Shown here: positions 1-7,374 of the stretch, piece by piece
Layout of the letters: each line of letters opens with the position of its first letter
Numbering within the stretch: the first letter of the stretch is position 1
Source: Beijerinckiaceae bacterium
GTDB lineage: Bacteria; Pseudomonadota; Alphaproteobacteria; Rhizobiales; Beijerinckiaceae
Direction of reading: 5' to 3'
Length of the DNA stretch: 43,671 bases
NCBI GenBank assembly: GCA_030684835.1
Contig: JAUXWZ010000111.1
Span: 1-43,671, forward strand
The notes under the pieces: model-generated
What the model was told of the DNA's origin: nothing
The model's input: the letters and a program-made list of their open reading frames with translations, nothing else
The model's database searches: none
Translations under genes and position numbers: made by a program

Positions 1-79
1 GCTCTTTGGTTCGAACCCCGGCTTCCTGTTCAGCCAGGATCGAGATGATCTGTTCCTCAGTGAATCGGCTGCGTCGCAT
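1..79 (-). CDS. IS3-family transposase OrfA, N-terminal fragment
   Basis: Only the first 26 codons are in the window. The peptide starts MRRSRFTEEQIISILAEQEA, the typical opening of IS3-family OrfA proteins, whose N-terminal helix-turn-helix binds the element's ends. The start ATG is at 79-77 and lies just inside the terminal repeat. OrfA is normally about 90-100 residues and is followed by an overlapping OrfB carrying the DDE catalytic domain. Neither the remainder of OrfA nor OrfB can be seen, so it is unknown whether the element is intact. Confidence 0.75.
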   Translation of the reverse strand, partial: MRRSRFTEEQIISILAEQEAGVRTKE

Positions 80-112
80 CGTCCATCTCCAACAGATGGA
101 CCAAACTTATCA

Positions 113-1123
113 GTGGCCGGAATTCAGGGGAGCAGGTCAGCACAGCTCTCTTCGACCATGTTCCCGATACATAATGAAATCGCGCTGAGAGTATCCAAGA
201 TGAGGCGAAAGTTTGCACAGCAGTACGGGTTGCTTCTACCTGAAATTCAGCTGTTCGACTCACATAATATTTACCCGCAAAGATATCAAATCCTTATTAA
301 CGGAGTTACTGCCGCAAGCTACGACCTAAGACTTGGCAGTGTCCTTGTAATTGTCGACGGTGACAGACGTCCAGATTATCCAGGTGATGCAGTCAAGGAC
401 CCCGCATTCGGAATGGAAGCCGTGTGGGTTGCGGATGCCTTCTCCAACGAACTGCGATCTGACGGATTCAAGCCGATTGACCCGATTTCGGTGATGCTAA
501 CTCATCTCAATGAGACGCTAAAGTCTAGTTTGCCGCAATTGTTGTCATACAAGAGTATAAGAGTTTTGCTCGGCGATATTGACGCTGAATACAAGAAGCT
601 TCTCGATGAGATTTGCCCCTCCCATATATCCTACACGGGAATTCAAGCCGTGTTAAAGCTGCTCCTAGCGGAACGCGTTTCAATCCGAAACCTCCCGCTC
701 ATCCTCGAATCAATTGCCGAGATAGTGCCGCATGTACGCAGAGCAGAACAGGTCGCCGAGCATGTTCGGACCCGTCTTGCGCAACAGATATGCGGTGATT
801 TGGCTCCTGACGGCCCCCTTAAAATTCTGCGGCTTGGTTCGCGATGGGATTCGACATTTCAGCAAGCGCTCAAGCGAGACCAGAAAGGAGAAGTCGTAGA
901 ATTTGACTTTGAACCACGACTATTAGAACAGTTTGGCATTGAGATTAGCGATGCCGTTCGCCCCAAGCTGGATGCTGGCGAACAGTTTGCGCTTGTTTGC
1001 AAAGGAGACACACGACCTTATGTACGAATGGTTGTTGAACGTCTTTTTCCTACTGTTCCGATCCTTTCGCACCTTGAGATTGGCCGCAATATCAAGATTG
1101 CCCCTATTGGTGCACTGTCGTGA
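113..1123 (+). pseudogene. flhA: FlhA C-terminal fragment, cut by the IS element
   Basis: FlhA is the export-gate membrane protein of the flagellar type III apparatus. It is about 700 residues, with an N-terminal block of membrane helices and a cytoplasmic C-terminal domain. Only the cytoplasmic part is here: from about codon 10 onward the frame reads as FlhA, including LLLAERVSIRNLPLILESIA, a hallmark stretch, and RPYVRMVVERLFPTVPILSH near the end. The first 27 bases of the open frame (GTG at 113) are IS sequence, so that start is artificial. All membrane helices are absent from the window; they could survive on the far side of the element. The stop overlaps the fliR start. The rhizobial type is favoured by the neighbours. 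Confidence 0.85.
127..139. repeat. Terminal inverted repeat of the IS3-family element
   Basis: On the minus strand this reads TGACCTGCTCCCC, matching the TGA-starting termini usual in this IS family. It marks the junction between the element and the flhA coding sequence that resumes at about 140. The partner repeat is outside the window. Confidence 0.65.
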
Positions 1124-1868
1124 TAGTCGAAGTTCTCAACTTTGGACTGACTTCACTCGTGGTCTTTTGTCGAGTTGGGGCATGTCTCTTGGTGGCGCCC
1201 GCAGTCGCGTCAAGTCGCGTGCCCATACCCGTTCGATTGTATATAGGTTTGAGCCTAGCCGCACTGATATCTCCGTCTGCAGGCATTCACAGCACAGATG
1301 CCTTTTCGACCCTCTCCTCTATTACGCTTATGATCTTTTCAGAGTCCTTTATCGGAATTTTGTTCGGTTTCTCTGTTCGATTTCTATTTCTCGCCTTGGA
1401 AGTCATAGGCGAATTGATCTCGATGAGTATAGGTCTGTCCAATAGTTTTGGCGTTCCAGTCGACGGCTTAGATCCATCACCGATTGTAACATCGGTCTTT
1501 TCTGTATTAGTACTTTCCCTTCTTCTGATTCTAGATCTTCACCACAAACTTATCGAGGGAATTGCTGGAACCTATCGTATGATGCCGATTGGAACTCGGT
1601 TCCTTCTTACGAATAGTTTGAGGGAAGTAGTTGATATGATCTCGAACGCATTCCTCATCGTTATCAGGATCGCGTCTCCATTCATGTTTTTTCTATAATC
1701 GTCAATTTTGGCTTTGGATTGATGAATAAAATAATACCGCAGTTCCCAGCATTCTTTATTTCATTACCGTTCGTTATTTATGGGGGGCTTATCATTCTGT
1801 ATTTAACCATTTCGCCAGCGGCCATATTTTTTATAATGTCCGTATCTACATGGCTAGACAACGTGTGA
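1120..1868 (+). pseudogene. fliR: FliR export-gate protein, frameshifted
   Basis: FliR is an inner-membrane component of the flagellar export gate, normally about 250 residues. The first frame runs from GTG at 1120 (overlapping the flhA stop) to TAA at 1697 and gives 192 residues of hydrophobic helices typical of FliR, ending SPFMFFL. The missing C-terminal part is present in the -1 frame directly after it: SIIVNFGFGLMNKIIPQFP, then a further hydrophobic stretch, ending at TGA 1866-1868. The break lies in the six-T run at 1686-1691, and one extra T would restore a single frame. It is therefore a recent inactivating deletion, a sequencing error, or slippage on the T run. I favour mutation, given the IS in flhA just upstream. 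Confidence 0.85.
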
Positions 1869-1884
1869 TTTTCATGGAGACTAA

Positions 1885-2286
1885 ATGGAAATAGATCACT
1901 GGCGGCGAATGAACAGGATCAGTACTCTTAACGCAGCGCTTCTGACCGTTAGTAAAAGTGAGCTTGTTTTTGTTAAATTTTCCTTTAGTAGGCTTCAGTC
2001 AGAATTTGATAATCTTATCGACTTAACCTATCCTCTAGACTATCACGACTTGGCTGAGACATTTCGATTTAGAAGGCTGTCTCAGATACGTGTCGAGATG
2101 GAACGACTTGGGCGCTCTATGCAAGTTCTTCAGGAACGGCATTCTATAAATGAGAAAAGAGCCGAAATTCTAAACGATCGCTGTAAACGACTCTGCGTCG
2201 CGAAGACTCGGGCAGACGCCGAAGCTATGATTCTTGATCTCGTTGCTATGAGATATACTGTGAATACATCAGACAAGATAAAATAA
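1885..2286 (+). CDS. Small coiled-coil flagellar-operon protein, possibly FliJ-like
   Basis: This 133-residue soluble protein is rich in charged and leucine residues, with a predicted long helical stretch over roughly residues 55-115 (RLSQIRVEMERLGRSMQVLQ and on). It has no signal peptide or membrane segment. It lies 16 bases after the fliR remnant and before flgJ, the place where rhizobial flagellar operons carry a small uncharacterised gene. The ATG is preceded by ATGGAGA as a plausible ribosome site. Coiled-coil content and location suggest an export chaperone or FliJ-type stalk protein, but I recognise no diagnostic motif, so the function is inferred from position only. Confidence 0.65.
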   Translation: MEIDHWRRMNRISTLNAALLTVSKSELVFVKFSFSRLQSEFDNLIDLTYPLDYHDLAETFRFRRLSQIRVEMERLGRSMQVLQERHSINEKRAEILNDRCKRLCVAKTRADAEAMILDLVAMRYTVNTSDKIK

Positions 2287-2323
2287 TGGATTTTACCTCA
2301 ATATTCTCCCTTTTGGACATTGC

Positions 2324-2764
2324 ATGGTTAGCATAAGCAGTATCGGAGCTTTCAAATCGAACGACCTCTTGATGGATGTTATCCGCGCGGCGGATCCCGC
2401 ACGGGAGCGTCGCGCGATAGAACGCCTTCAGGGAAAGACTGAGAGCGATAACTTTGTCAAAGCATTAAATAGGTCGTCGCTGATATCACGGGTGACTGCT
2501 CCATCCGTACACTCACCACCTACCCATAGAATTGAAAATCCAAAATCTATTGGTGAAGCGTTTGAATCGGCTATGTTGTCGTCGTTAATTGAAAACGTGT
2601 TTTCCACTAAATCTGATTCGGCTTTTGGATCTGGTGTAGCGGGCTCATCATTCAAAAGTTTATTTTCTGAGCAAGTGGCGAATCAGATTGTCCGCCACGG
2701 CGGCCTAGGCATTGCCGAGATAATAGAGAATTATAAGAATTCTCGCACGGCTTCAAAAACATAG
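2324..2764 (+). CDS. flgJ: Rod-binding protein FlgJ, rhizobial short type
   Basis: This 146-residue protein corresponds to the N-terminal rod-binding half of FlgJ and lacks the muramidase domain found in enterobacterial FlgJ, as is usual in rhizobia. Two regions support the call: the N-terminal DLLMDVIRAADPARERRAIE, which resembles rhizobial FlgJ openings, and residues of about 78-140 with FESAMLSSLIENVF, then SLFSEQVANQIVRHGGLGIA, the conserved rod-binding core. It acts in the periplasm as a cap for rod assembly. It has no obvious signal peptide, consistent with export through the flagellar apparatus. The frame is intact although flhA and fliR upstream are damaged. Confidence 0.8.
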   Translation: MVSISSIGAFKSNDLLMDVIRAADPARERRAIERLQGKTESDNFVKALNRSSLISRVTAPSVHSPPTHRIENPKSIGEAFESAMLSSLIENVFSTKSDSAFGSGVAGSSFKSLFSEQVANQIVRHGGLGIAEIIENYKNSRTASKT

Positions 2765-2779
2765 TCAGGGGCATCGAGA

Positions 2780-3127
2780 TTGTCGCACGTTCTGGATCTT
2801 TCTTCTGTTCTTAATCGTCTTTCTCTCGTTCTCGAGGAGGAGGTTTTGGCCCTCTCTGAAAAAAAGTTCGAAGGCCTCACCACGATCATGAATCGCAAGG
2901 CACGTTGTCTTCTTGAAATTTCGCGGACGCTGAGATCCATTCCGCTAGAAGGCTGGGTTCCATTACGGGCTGAAGTTCAAAAAGTTCTCGATTTACTTCA
3001 TGCAAATGAACGTGCGCTTGCCATACACCTGGATGCGGCTACGGCCCTTGGTAACATCATTCGAGAGGTATTGATCGATCAATCTTCCGATGGGACGTAC
3101 GGCGCCGCGCGCCGGATTTTGCGATGA
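2780..3127 (+). CDS. FlgN-like flagellar export chaperone
   Basis: This 115-residue, mostly helical protein starts at TTG 2780 and overlaps the next gene by four bases. Its size, helical heptads (LNRLSLVLEEEVLALSEKKF) and C-terminal SSDGTYGA segment resemble the FlgN-like proteins that follow flgJ in rhizobial flagellar operons. FlgN proteins hold hook-filament junction subunits (FlgK/FlgL) unfolded before export. The identification rests on gene order and overall resemblance, not on a catalytic motif. The TTG start is the only early one that keeps the N-terminal helix. Confidence 0.6.
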   Translation: MSHVLDLSSVLNRLSLVLEEEVLALSEKKFEGLTTIMNRKARCLLEISRTLRSIPLEGWVPLRAEVQKVLDLLHANERALAIHLDAATALGNIIREVLIDQSSDGTYGAARRILR

Positions 3128-3570
3128 TCCATTCGCTACTTCTGGGGGTACTTGCGGCGATTTTCGCTCTTGCTGGTACATGGCTTTCGGATAACGTCAA
3201 TTTGTTTGCTAAGGATGGTTCTGAGAACGCTGCGAAACCAGCTTATCAAGTAAAGAAGGCGGGTACCCTCAACGTCCCAATACTACGCCAAGGTGAACTG
3301 AAGGGCTATCTGGTCGTACGCTTAGCCTACGCGACCGACGGATCGATCGCTAGTGTCGATGCCAACACTCTAGAAGCGCTCGTTCAGGACGAAGTGTTTC
3401 GGACGCTCTATTCCGACACCTCGATAAACCCTCAGAAATTGGAACTATTCGATTTAAACGGCTTGGCAAAGCAATTGGCGGAACGCATTCGGGGCCGAAT
3501 TTCGTCTGATTCCTTTAAAGATATTTTGATTAGCGAATTCAGTTATGTTCCGGTTTCTTCGCTGAAGTAG
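3124..3570 (+). CDS. FliL-like flagellar membrane-anchored protein
   Basis: This 148-residue protein has one N-terminal membrane segment (about residues 3-20, LLLGVLAAIFALAGTW) and a periplasmic domain. The domain pattern, a short linker, then VPILRQGELKGYLVVRLAY and a C-terminal SFKDILISEFSYV strand, resembles the uncharacterised FliL-like proteins ending rhizobial flgJ-flgN strings. FliL proteins lie beside the stator and influence torque. Its ATG overlaps the flgN-like stop (ATGA), so the two are probably translationally coupled. It is the last gene of the operon before the terminator-like hairpin at about 3647-3710. Gene order gives most of the support. Confidence 0.55.
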   Translation: MIHSLLLGVLAAIFALAGTWLSDNVNLFAKDGSENAAKPAYQVKKAGTLNVPILRQGELKGYLVVRLAYATDGSIASVDANTLEALVQDEVFRTLYSDTSINPQKLELFDLNGLAKQLAERIRGRISSDSFKDILISEFSYVPVSSLK

Positions 3571-3628
3571 TTCTTAAGGCTGGGCAGCTCTCGTGAACCT
3601 TGTCTATCCCCGGCAGAGGGGGCTTAGC

Positions 3629-3712
3629 ATGGATAGCCGTTTAGTTAAAAAGGCAACGTCTGATAAGAGTATTTCGGTTAAACCGCGTCCAGGTTTGATG
3701 CCTTTTTTTTAG
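3629..3712 (+). CDS. Possible 27-residue peptide (doubtful)
   Basis: This is a short open frame, MDSRLVKKATSDKSISVKPR then PGLMPFF, stopping at TAG 3710. AGAGGGGG lies seven bases before the ATG, an unusually good ribosome site for a chance frame. Its second half lies on the terminator-like hairpin and its last codons are encoded by the T run. It may be a leader peptide, a remnant, or chance. No homologue is recognised. Confidence 0.2.
   Translation: MDSRLVKKATSDKSISVKPRPGLMPFF
3647..3710 (+). terminator. Terminator-like structure after the flagellar operon
   Basis: AAAAAGGCA at 3647-3655 pairs perfectly with TGCCTTTTT at 3699-3707, and the DNA ends in eight T (3703-3710). Inside is a smaller hairpin, AAACC 3680-3684 with GGTTT 3692-3696. 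The position between the FliL-like stop and ftcR fits termination of the flagellar operon. The long 43-base interior makes it a less classic terminator. Confidence 0.45.
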
Positions 3713-3959
3713 GAATACGCATCACGTTGCGTCAACGAGTAACCCTACGAGAAATACGTATCCTCCGAACACAGACTTTTGCGTTTCGCGAAGTGTAGTG
3801 GAAAATTGCAACGAAGATATGTTTGTTCCATTGCAGAATGCAAAGAATTGGAGCGTAAGTCTCGGCACGCAGCTTGCAGCCGTTTCATCGCGAAGTAGTT
3901 TTGTCGTTTCGCTGATTTTGCCTTTGCAAATATCCGCTCTTGTAGCCATTAGGTGTGCA

Positions 3960-4697
3960 ATGTTGGTTGTCGTCGATGAACGGGAAATGGTTCGTGATGC
4001 GTACAGGGTGAGTTTCCTTGACGCAGGTGTTTCTGTCGCAATTTTCGCACCCAGCGAAATACTCGAATGGCTATCAACAGCTGGCGCTGTTGACGTACAG
4101 TCAGTTGAGGGCATCGTGGTAGGTGCGGCGCCGCATCGGGAGGCTTTGCTTCGTACTGTGAGGCTGCGGTCAACGTGTCCTATTATTACGCTTATCGAGA
4201 GTCCCTCACTGGAGCATACGCTCTCGCTCTTTGCCTCCGGTTCTGATGATGTGGTGCGCAAGCCAGTACATGCACGGGAGATCCTGGCGAGGATAGCGAC
4301 GATAAAACGTCGCATCAGTTCGTTCGTGCCCGGCCCCGGCATTCGACCGGGTCTTGTTGTCTTTTTCGACGGTCGCGACCCGGAAATCGACGGGACTCCC
4401 TTCATATTGCCGAGGCGTGAGCGGCGAATTCTGGAGTTCCTCGTATCGCATGCTGGAAAGCGCGTAACCAAGACCCAGATCTTTAACGCAATTTACGGCC
4501 TGTTCGACGAAGAGGTTGATGAGTGTGTCGTCGAGAGCCACATTTCAAAACTGCGCAAGAAACTGCGGTCACGGCTCGGGTTCGATCCGATCGATGCGAA
4601 GAGATATCTGGGCTATCAGTACTGCAAAACCAGCGTGCCGGCATATTTGGGCGGCGAGAATACTGCGCCTGCTGCAAAAGAGATGGTCGCAGCCTGA
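3960..4697 (+). CDS. ftcR: Flagellar OmpR-family regulator, FtcR/Rem type
   Basis: This 245-residue protein matches the orphan flagellar regulators FtcR (Brucella) and Rem (Sinorhizobium). It has an N-terminal receiver-like domain (about 1-115), including SGSDDVVRKPVHAREILARI, and a C-terminal winged-helix DNA-binding domain ending in VVESHISKLRKKLRSRLGFD and a GYQY motif. Such proteins activate flagellar operons without a partner kinase. The receiver keeps the acidic DE near residue 6 and the late lysine (RKP). The usual phosphoacceptor aspartate strand reads EGIVVGAAP, with glycine where aspartate is expected, so control by phosphorylation is unlikely. I chose ATG 3960 (AGGTG upstream) because it matches the family start MLVVVDERE; the frame extends to GTG 3798 without family-like sequence. 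Confidence 0.85.
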   Translation: MLVVVDEREMVRDAYRVSFLDAGVSVAIFAPSEILEWLSTAGAVDVQSVEGIVVGAAPHREALLRTVRLRSTCPIITLIESPSLEHTLSLFASGSDDVVRKPVHAREILARIATIKRRISSFVPGPGIRPGLVVFFDGRDPEIDGTPFILPRRERRILEFLVSHAGKRVTKTQIFNAIYGLFDEEVDECVVESHISKLRKKLRSRLGFDPIDAKRYLGYQYCKTSVPAYLGGENTAPAAKEMVAA

Positions 4698-4716
4698 TCG
4701 ATATGAGGTCTCTTGA

Positions 4717-4752
4717 AGAAAAAATGGCTCGCCGGCCTCCCGCCGGTGAGCC
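4717..4752 (-). terminator. Terminator of the cupin gene
   Basis: On the minus strand GGCTCACCGG and CCGGCGAGCC form a near-perfect stem (one G-T pair) over 4726-4752, followed by ATTTTTTC (4719-4725). It lies just beyond the cupin stop and separates that gene from the convergent ftcR. Confidence 0.8.
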
Positions 4753-4782
4753 AATCACTTCAGTGCTGGTCAGCGAACCAGT

Positions 4783-5286
4783 CTAGCCGCCGAAAACTGC
4801 GCCCTCACGCAATTTGACCTCTGTCTGTTTGTTTTCCGGTGAATCGCCGGGCATCGCCTCGCCTTGAATATTGAGACGGCCACCCGGGTCTTTCACCCCG
4901 ACGCGACAGCCGACGCGCAGGATGACCAGTGGTTCGTCCGAGATCGCCTCGAACCAATAATAGGCTCCTGCAGGGAGCATGATTCCCTCCAGCGCGCCAC
5001 GCTCGCCGATGACCCCATCTGGACCATAGTAGCGCGCCCTACCCTGCATGATGATAAATGTGTGATCTTCGTTCGGGTGTGTATGGAGGCCATTTTCTCC
5101 CCCTGAAGCATACACCTTCAAGGTCGCCCACATGTTCGCCGAGTGCGCCAACGGTGTATTCGAGCGGCCCTTATCCAGTAAAGGCGCTGTCATCTTGAAC
5201 AGCGTAGGCTGAGGCCTCCCGTCGGCGCTCTCTCCTGGCCCACGCACGCCCTTCGGGATTACGGTCGAACTGATCATCTCATTCAT
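4783..5286 (-). CDS. Single-domain cupin protein
   Basis: This 167-residue protein has a cupin beta-barrel core at about residues 53-130. The first metal-binding motif is visible as GLHTHPNEDH (His68, His70, Glu73). The second motif reads PAGAYYWFEA and has no histidine where one is common, so metal binding may be incomplete. There is no signal peptide. The ATG at 5286 follows GAGGAGAG. Cupins of this form range from small dioxygenases and isomerases to sugar- or ligand-binding proteins, so no reaction can be assigned. It is the first gene on the GC-rich side of the compositional boundary. Confidence 0.75.
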   Translation of the reverse strand: MNEMISSTVIPKGVRGPGESADGRPQPTLFKMTAPLLDKGRSNTPLAHSANMWATLKVYASGGENGLHTHPNEDHTFIIMQGRARYYGPDGVIGERGALEGIMLPAGAYYWFEAISDEPLVILRVGCRVGVKDPGGRLNIQGEAMPGDSPENKQTEVKLREGAVFGG

Positions 5287-5356
5287 GTTTCTCTCCTCAT
5301 CCTCGGCAGGACGCGAGTCTGCCGTGAGGAGAGCACGCTGTCAAAGCGGCCTTATC

Positions 5357-5584
5357 TCATGTGTGAGGTATCTCCGGGGTCTCGGGCGCGGGAGGAATAA
5401 TCTGCGGCGCTTCAGGGGGCGGCACACCAATGGGAGCGCGCTCCTCGGGATATTCGGCTGGCTCAGGCGGCGCGATACCGGGCTGCTCGTGAGGCGCGCG
5501 TTCCGGCATGGGTTGCGGCGGACGCGTAGGCGTGTCCGAAGGAGCGCCGGGTGGTGATGGAGGCGATTTGGGTGCGTTGGCCAT
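5357..5584 (-). CDS. Small proline-rich protein of unknown function
   Basis: This is a 75-residue protein with about one proline in every three residues (for example KSPPSPPGAPSDTPTRPPQP), acidic patches and no hydrophobic segment. The start ATG at 5584 is chosen because AAGGGAG lies seven bases upstream; the open frame itself extends further. Such low-complexity frames can be spurious in GC-rich DNA, but the ribosome site and the orientation shared with the flanking cupin and pirin genes favour a real gene. It is probably disordered. No function is suggested. Confidence 0.5.
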   Translation of the reverse strand: MANAPKSPPSPPGAPSDTPTRPPQPMPERAPHEQPGIAPPEPAEYPEERAPIGVPPPEAPQIIPPAPETPEIPHT

Positions 5585-5668
5585 TGAAACTCCCTTGGTG
5601 CGTCTGCTTAACAATGCGCGGGGTTCGCCATTGTTCAATACGCACTGCGCCATGACCAAACTTGCGCG

Positions 5669-6562
5669 CTACGACATGGGCTGCGGCGCCTGGGGCTCAT
5701 CGGGAAGCGGTGTGAACTCTTCCGCGTCGTGATCGGGTAATTTGAAGCGGCCAGCCTTCCAGTCAGCCTTGGCCTGCTCAATCCGCTCCTTGCGGGACGA
5801 CACGAAATTCCACCACATGTGACGCTGGCCAATGGGCTCCCCTCCCAAAAGCATGACGATGCTTTGCGAGACAGCCATAAGCGTCGGCTCTCCAACGCTG
5901 CTAAAGATCAGCATGTCGCCCTTGCGATATTCACGGCCCTCAAAGCTTACAACCCCTGACACGACGTAGGCGGCGCGTTCGGAATAGCCATTCGGCATCG
6001 GACAAGAACACCCTGCCTCCAGCACCGCGTGAACGTAGAACAGCGGCGAAAACGTTTTGAATGGTTCTGCGTAGCCAAAAGCGGCGCCTGCCACAACGGA
6101 AGCCGTAAGGCCCCGATCCGTCAGGACAGGCACTTTCCCTACCCCAAGATGCACAAATCCCGGGTCTGTTTCCTCATCCCGATCAGGAAGGGCAATCCAC
6201 GTCTGAATCCCCTCAATCCGCGCGCCAGGCTCGCGCAACGGGCCTTCGAAACGCTCGGAATGGCTGATGCCGGAACCCGCTACCATCCAGTTTACTTCCC
6301 CTGGCCGGATACCCTGCTCCACCCCCGTGCTGTCGCGATGCATGATCTGGCCGTCGAATAGATACGTGAGGGTCGCCAAACCGATATGCGGATGCGGTCT
6401 AACGTCCGCGCTGCGCGGGGCGCCGTCGCGGAACTCGGCCGGACCCATGTGATCGAAGAAAACGAACGGACCTACTGAACGTTGCTGCACAGAGGGAAGC
6501 AAACGCGCCACCTCGAAACCACGGAGATCCTTGCGAAGCGGATTGATAACTTGCGTGAGCAT
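5669..6562 (-). CDS. Pirin family protein
   Basis: This 297-residue bicupin protein has the N-terminal pirin domain with its four metal ligands visible: His57 and His59 (RPHPHIGLAT), His101 and Glu103 (GSGISHSERF). The stretch HRDSTGVEQGIRPGEVNWM is typical of the family, and a C-terminal pirin domain follows from about residue 180. Bacterial pirins include quercetin 2,3-dioxygenases and redox-sensing proteins; the substrate of this one is unknown. The ATG at 6562 is preceded by GGGAG. It is a cytoplasmic protein of normal length for the family. Confidence 0.9.
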   Translation of the reverse strand: MLTQVINPLRKDLRGFEVARLLPSVQQRSVGPFVFFDHMGPAEFRDGAPRSADVRPHPHIGLATLTYLFDGQIMHRDSTGVEQGIRPGEVNWMVAGSGISHSERFEGPLREPGARIEGIQTWIALPDRDEETDPGFVHLGVGKVPVLTDRGLTASVVAGAAFGYAEPFKTFSPLFYVHAVLEAGCSCPMPNGYSERAAYVVSGVVSFEGREYRKGDMLIFSSVGEPTLMAVSQSIVMLLGGEPIGQRHMWWNFVSSRKERIEQAKADWKAGRFKLPDHDAEEFTPLPDEPQAPQPMS

Positions 6563-6669
6563 TCTCTACTCCCAACGCCACCAACATTCGCCAACATTAC
6601 GGGTCTTCCCGAGGACGTCGAGTGTTTAATGCTGGCGCAGCCGCAGACCATCATTTGCGGCGATGCAAA

Positions 6670-7257
6670 TCATGGGAACCCGGCGCCGTCATCCTGCGCG
6701 ACGATGTGAGATCGCGATTCCACAAATCGTGTCGGCGGAAGTGAAACTGCTGGGGAGGGACGCGCCGCGACCTCCACCTTGGCCAACTCGGCCCGCGTGT
6801 GACGTGGCATCAGCTGCGCCGCTTTCTGAATTGAGACGAAGTCTTTGGCGTGGTGGCGTGACCCGCCGGAGCCGCGGAACACCATCACCCCCTCTGAAGT
6901 GACGACGACATCGCCGCGCTTAAGCGTGGGATCCTTCAGGAATTGTCCAAGAGGGCCTGGCAGAACCTCAGGCGCCTGGTAAGGAGCCGGTTTTGAGCTT
7001 TCGCTGCGCTGAAGTTGAGACCTGCGAACGACAGGGCTTCGCTTGTGTGGGTAGTCCGCCGCGACACCACGCCGAGAGTCGTACGGGATCGTCAGCGCCG
7101 GGGCGAAATGTGCATCTCTACGCCCGAAAAGCGCTTCAAACAGGCCTTGAGCGTCAGCGCTCTGCACTCCGGCGAGCAAGGACGACGCGGCAAGTCCCAG
7201 CGTAACGACGGCTACGCCGGTGCTGCGGGCGCCTCGCAAAGCCAAAAGTTCGAGCAT
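6670..7257 (-). CDS. Secreted protein of unknown function
   Basis: This 195-residue protein has a clear signal peptide (about residues 12-36, VAVVTLGLAASSLLAGVQSA, cleavage near ADAQ) and a GGAGG ribosome site before the ATG. The mature part is basic and low in complexity except for residues of about 105-145. There GQFLKDPTLKRGDVVVTSEG, then VMVFRGSGGSRHHAKDFVSI, looks like a small beta domain that I associate with uncharacterised secreted proteins of Hyphomicrobiales. It lies upstream (in transcription) of the pirin and next to an RlpA-like cell-wall gene, so an envelope role is possible but unproven. Confidence 0.65.
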   Translation of the reverse strand: MLELLALRGARSTGVAVVTLGLAASSLLAGVQSADAQGLFEALFGRRDAHFAPALTIPYDSRRGVAADYPHKRSPVVRRSQLQRSESSKPAPYQAPEVLPGPLGQFLKDPTLKRGDVVVTSEGVMVFRGSGGSRHHAKDFVSIQKAAQLMPRHTRAELAKVEVAARPSPAVSLPPTRFVESRSHIVAQDDGAGFP

Positions 7258-7374
7258 TTATGCCTCCATCTACTGGGGCAATCAACGCTCGAACTCCCAA
7301 TCAGTTGCCTCACCAGCGCATCAACGTCAACAAAAGGCCACGATCTTAAGAGGCCCAGACGATGATGCGTCTCT

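Larger units (their letters stand above)
1..139 (-). mobile_element. End of an IS3-family insertion sequence (partial)
   Basis: The right end of an insertion sequence enters from the window edge. Read on the minus strand, it begins with the IS3-type terminus TGACCTGCTCCCC (127-139), has a short leader, then the start of an OrfA-type transposase at 79. The rest of the element lies left of position 1. Immediately outside the terminus the + strand reads as FlhA codons, so the element sits in or at the edge of flhA. The target duplication cannot be checked because the other end is missing. Confidence 0.8.
3571..3959 (+). other. Intergenic region between the flagellar operon and ftcR
   Basis: This 389-base stretch has no convincing protein gene. 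It holds a terminator-like structure ending in T8 at 3703-3710 and a 27-codon open frame (3629-3712) with a good ribosome-site-like sequence. It also contains 250 bases of leader or promoter DNA before ftcR. The open frame that reaches ftcR from GTG 3798 continues through this leader but reads as unpatterned sequence before the ftcR ATG. Confidence 0.5.

Noticed and set aside
8-21. Sequence GGTTCGAACCCCGG resembling a tRNA T-arm
   Set aside because: It encodes part of the IS3 OrfA N-terminus on the minus strand, and no acceptor or anticodon arms are visible around it.
3798-3959. 54-codon extension before ftcR
   Set aside because: The FtcR family starts at the MLVVVDERE segment, and the extension has no receiver-like pattern.
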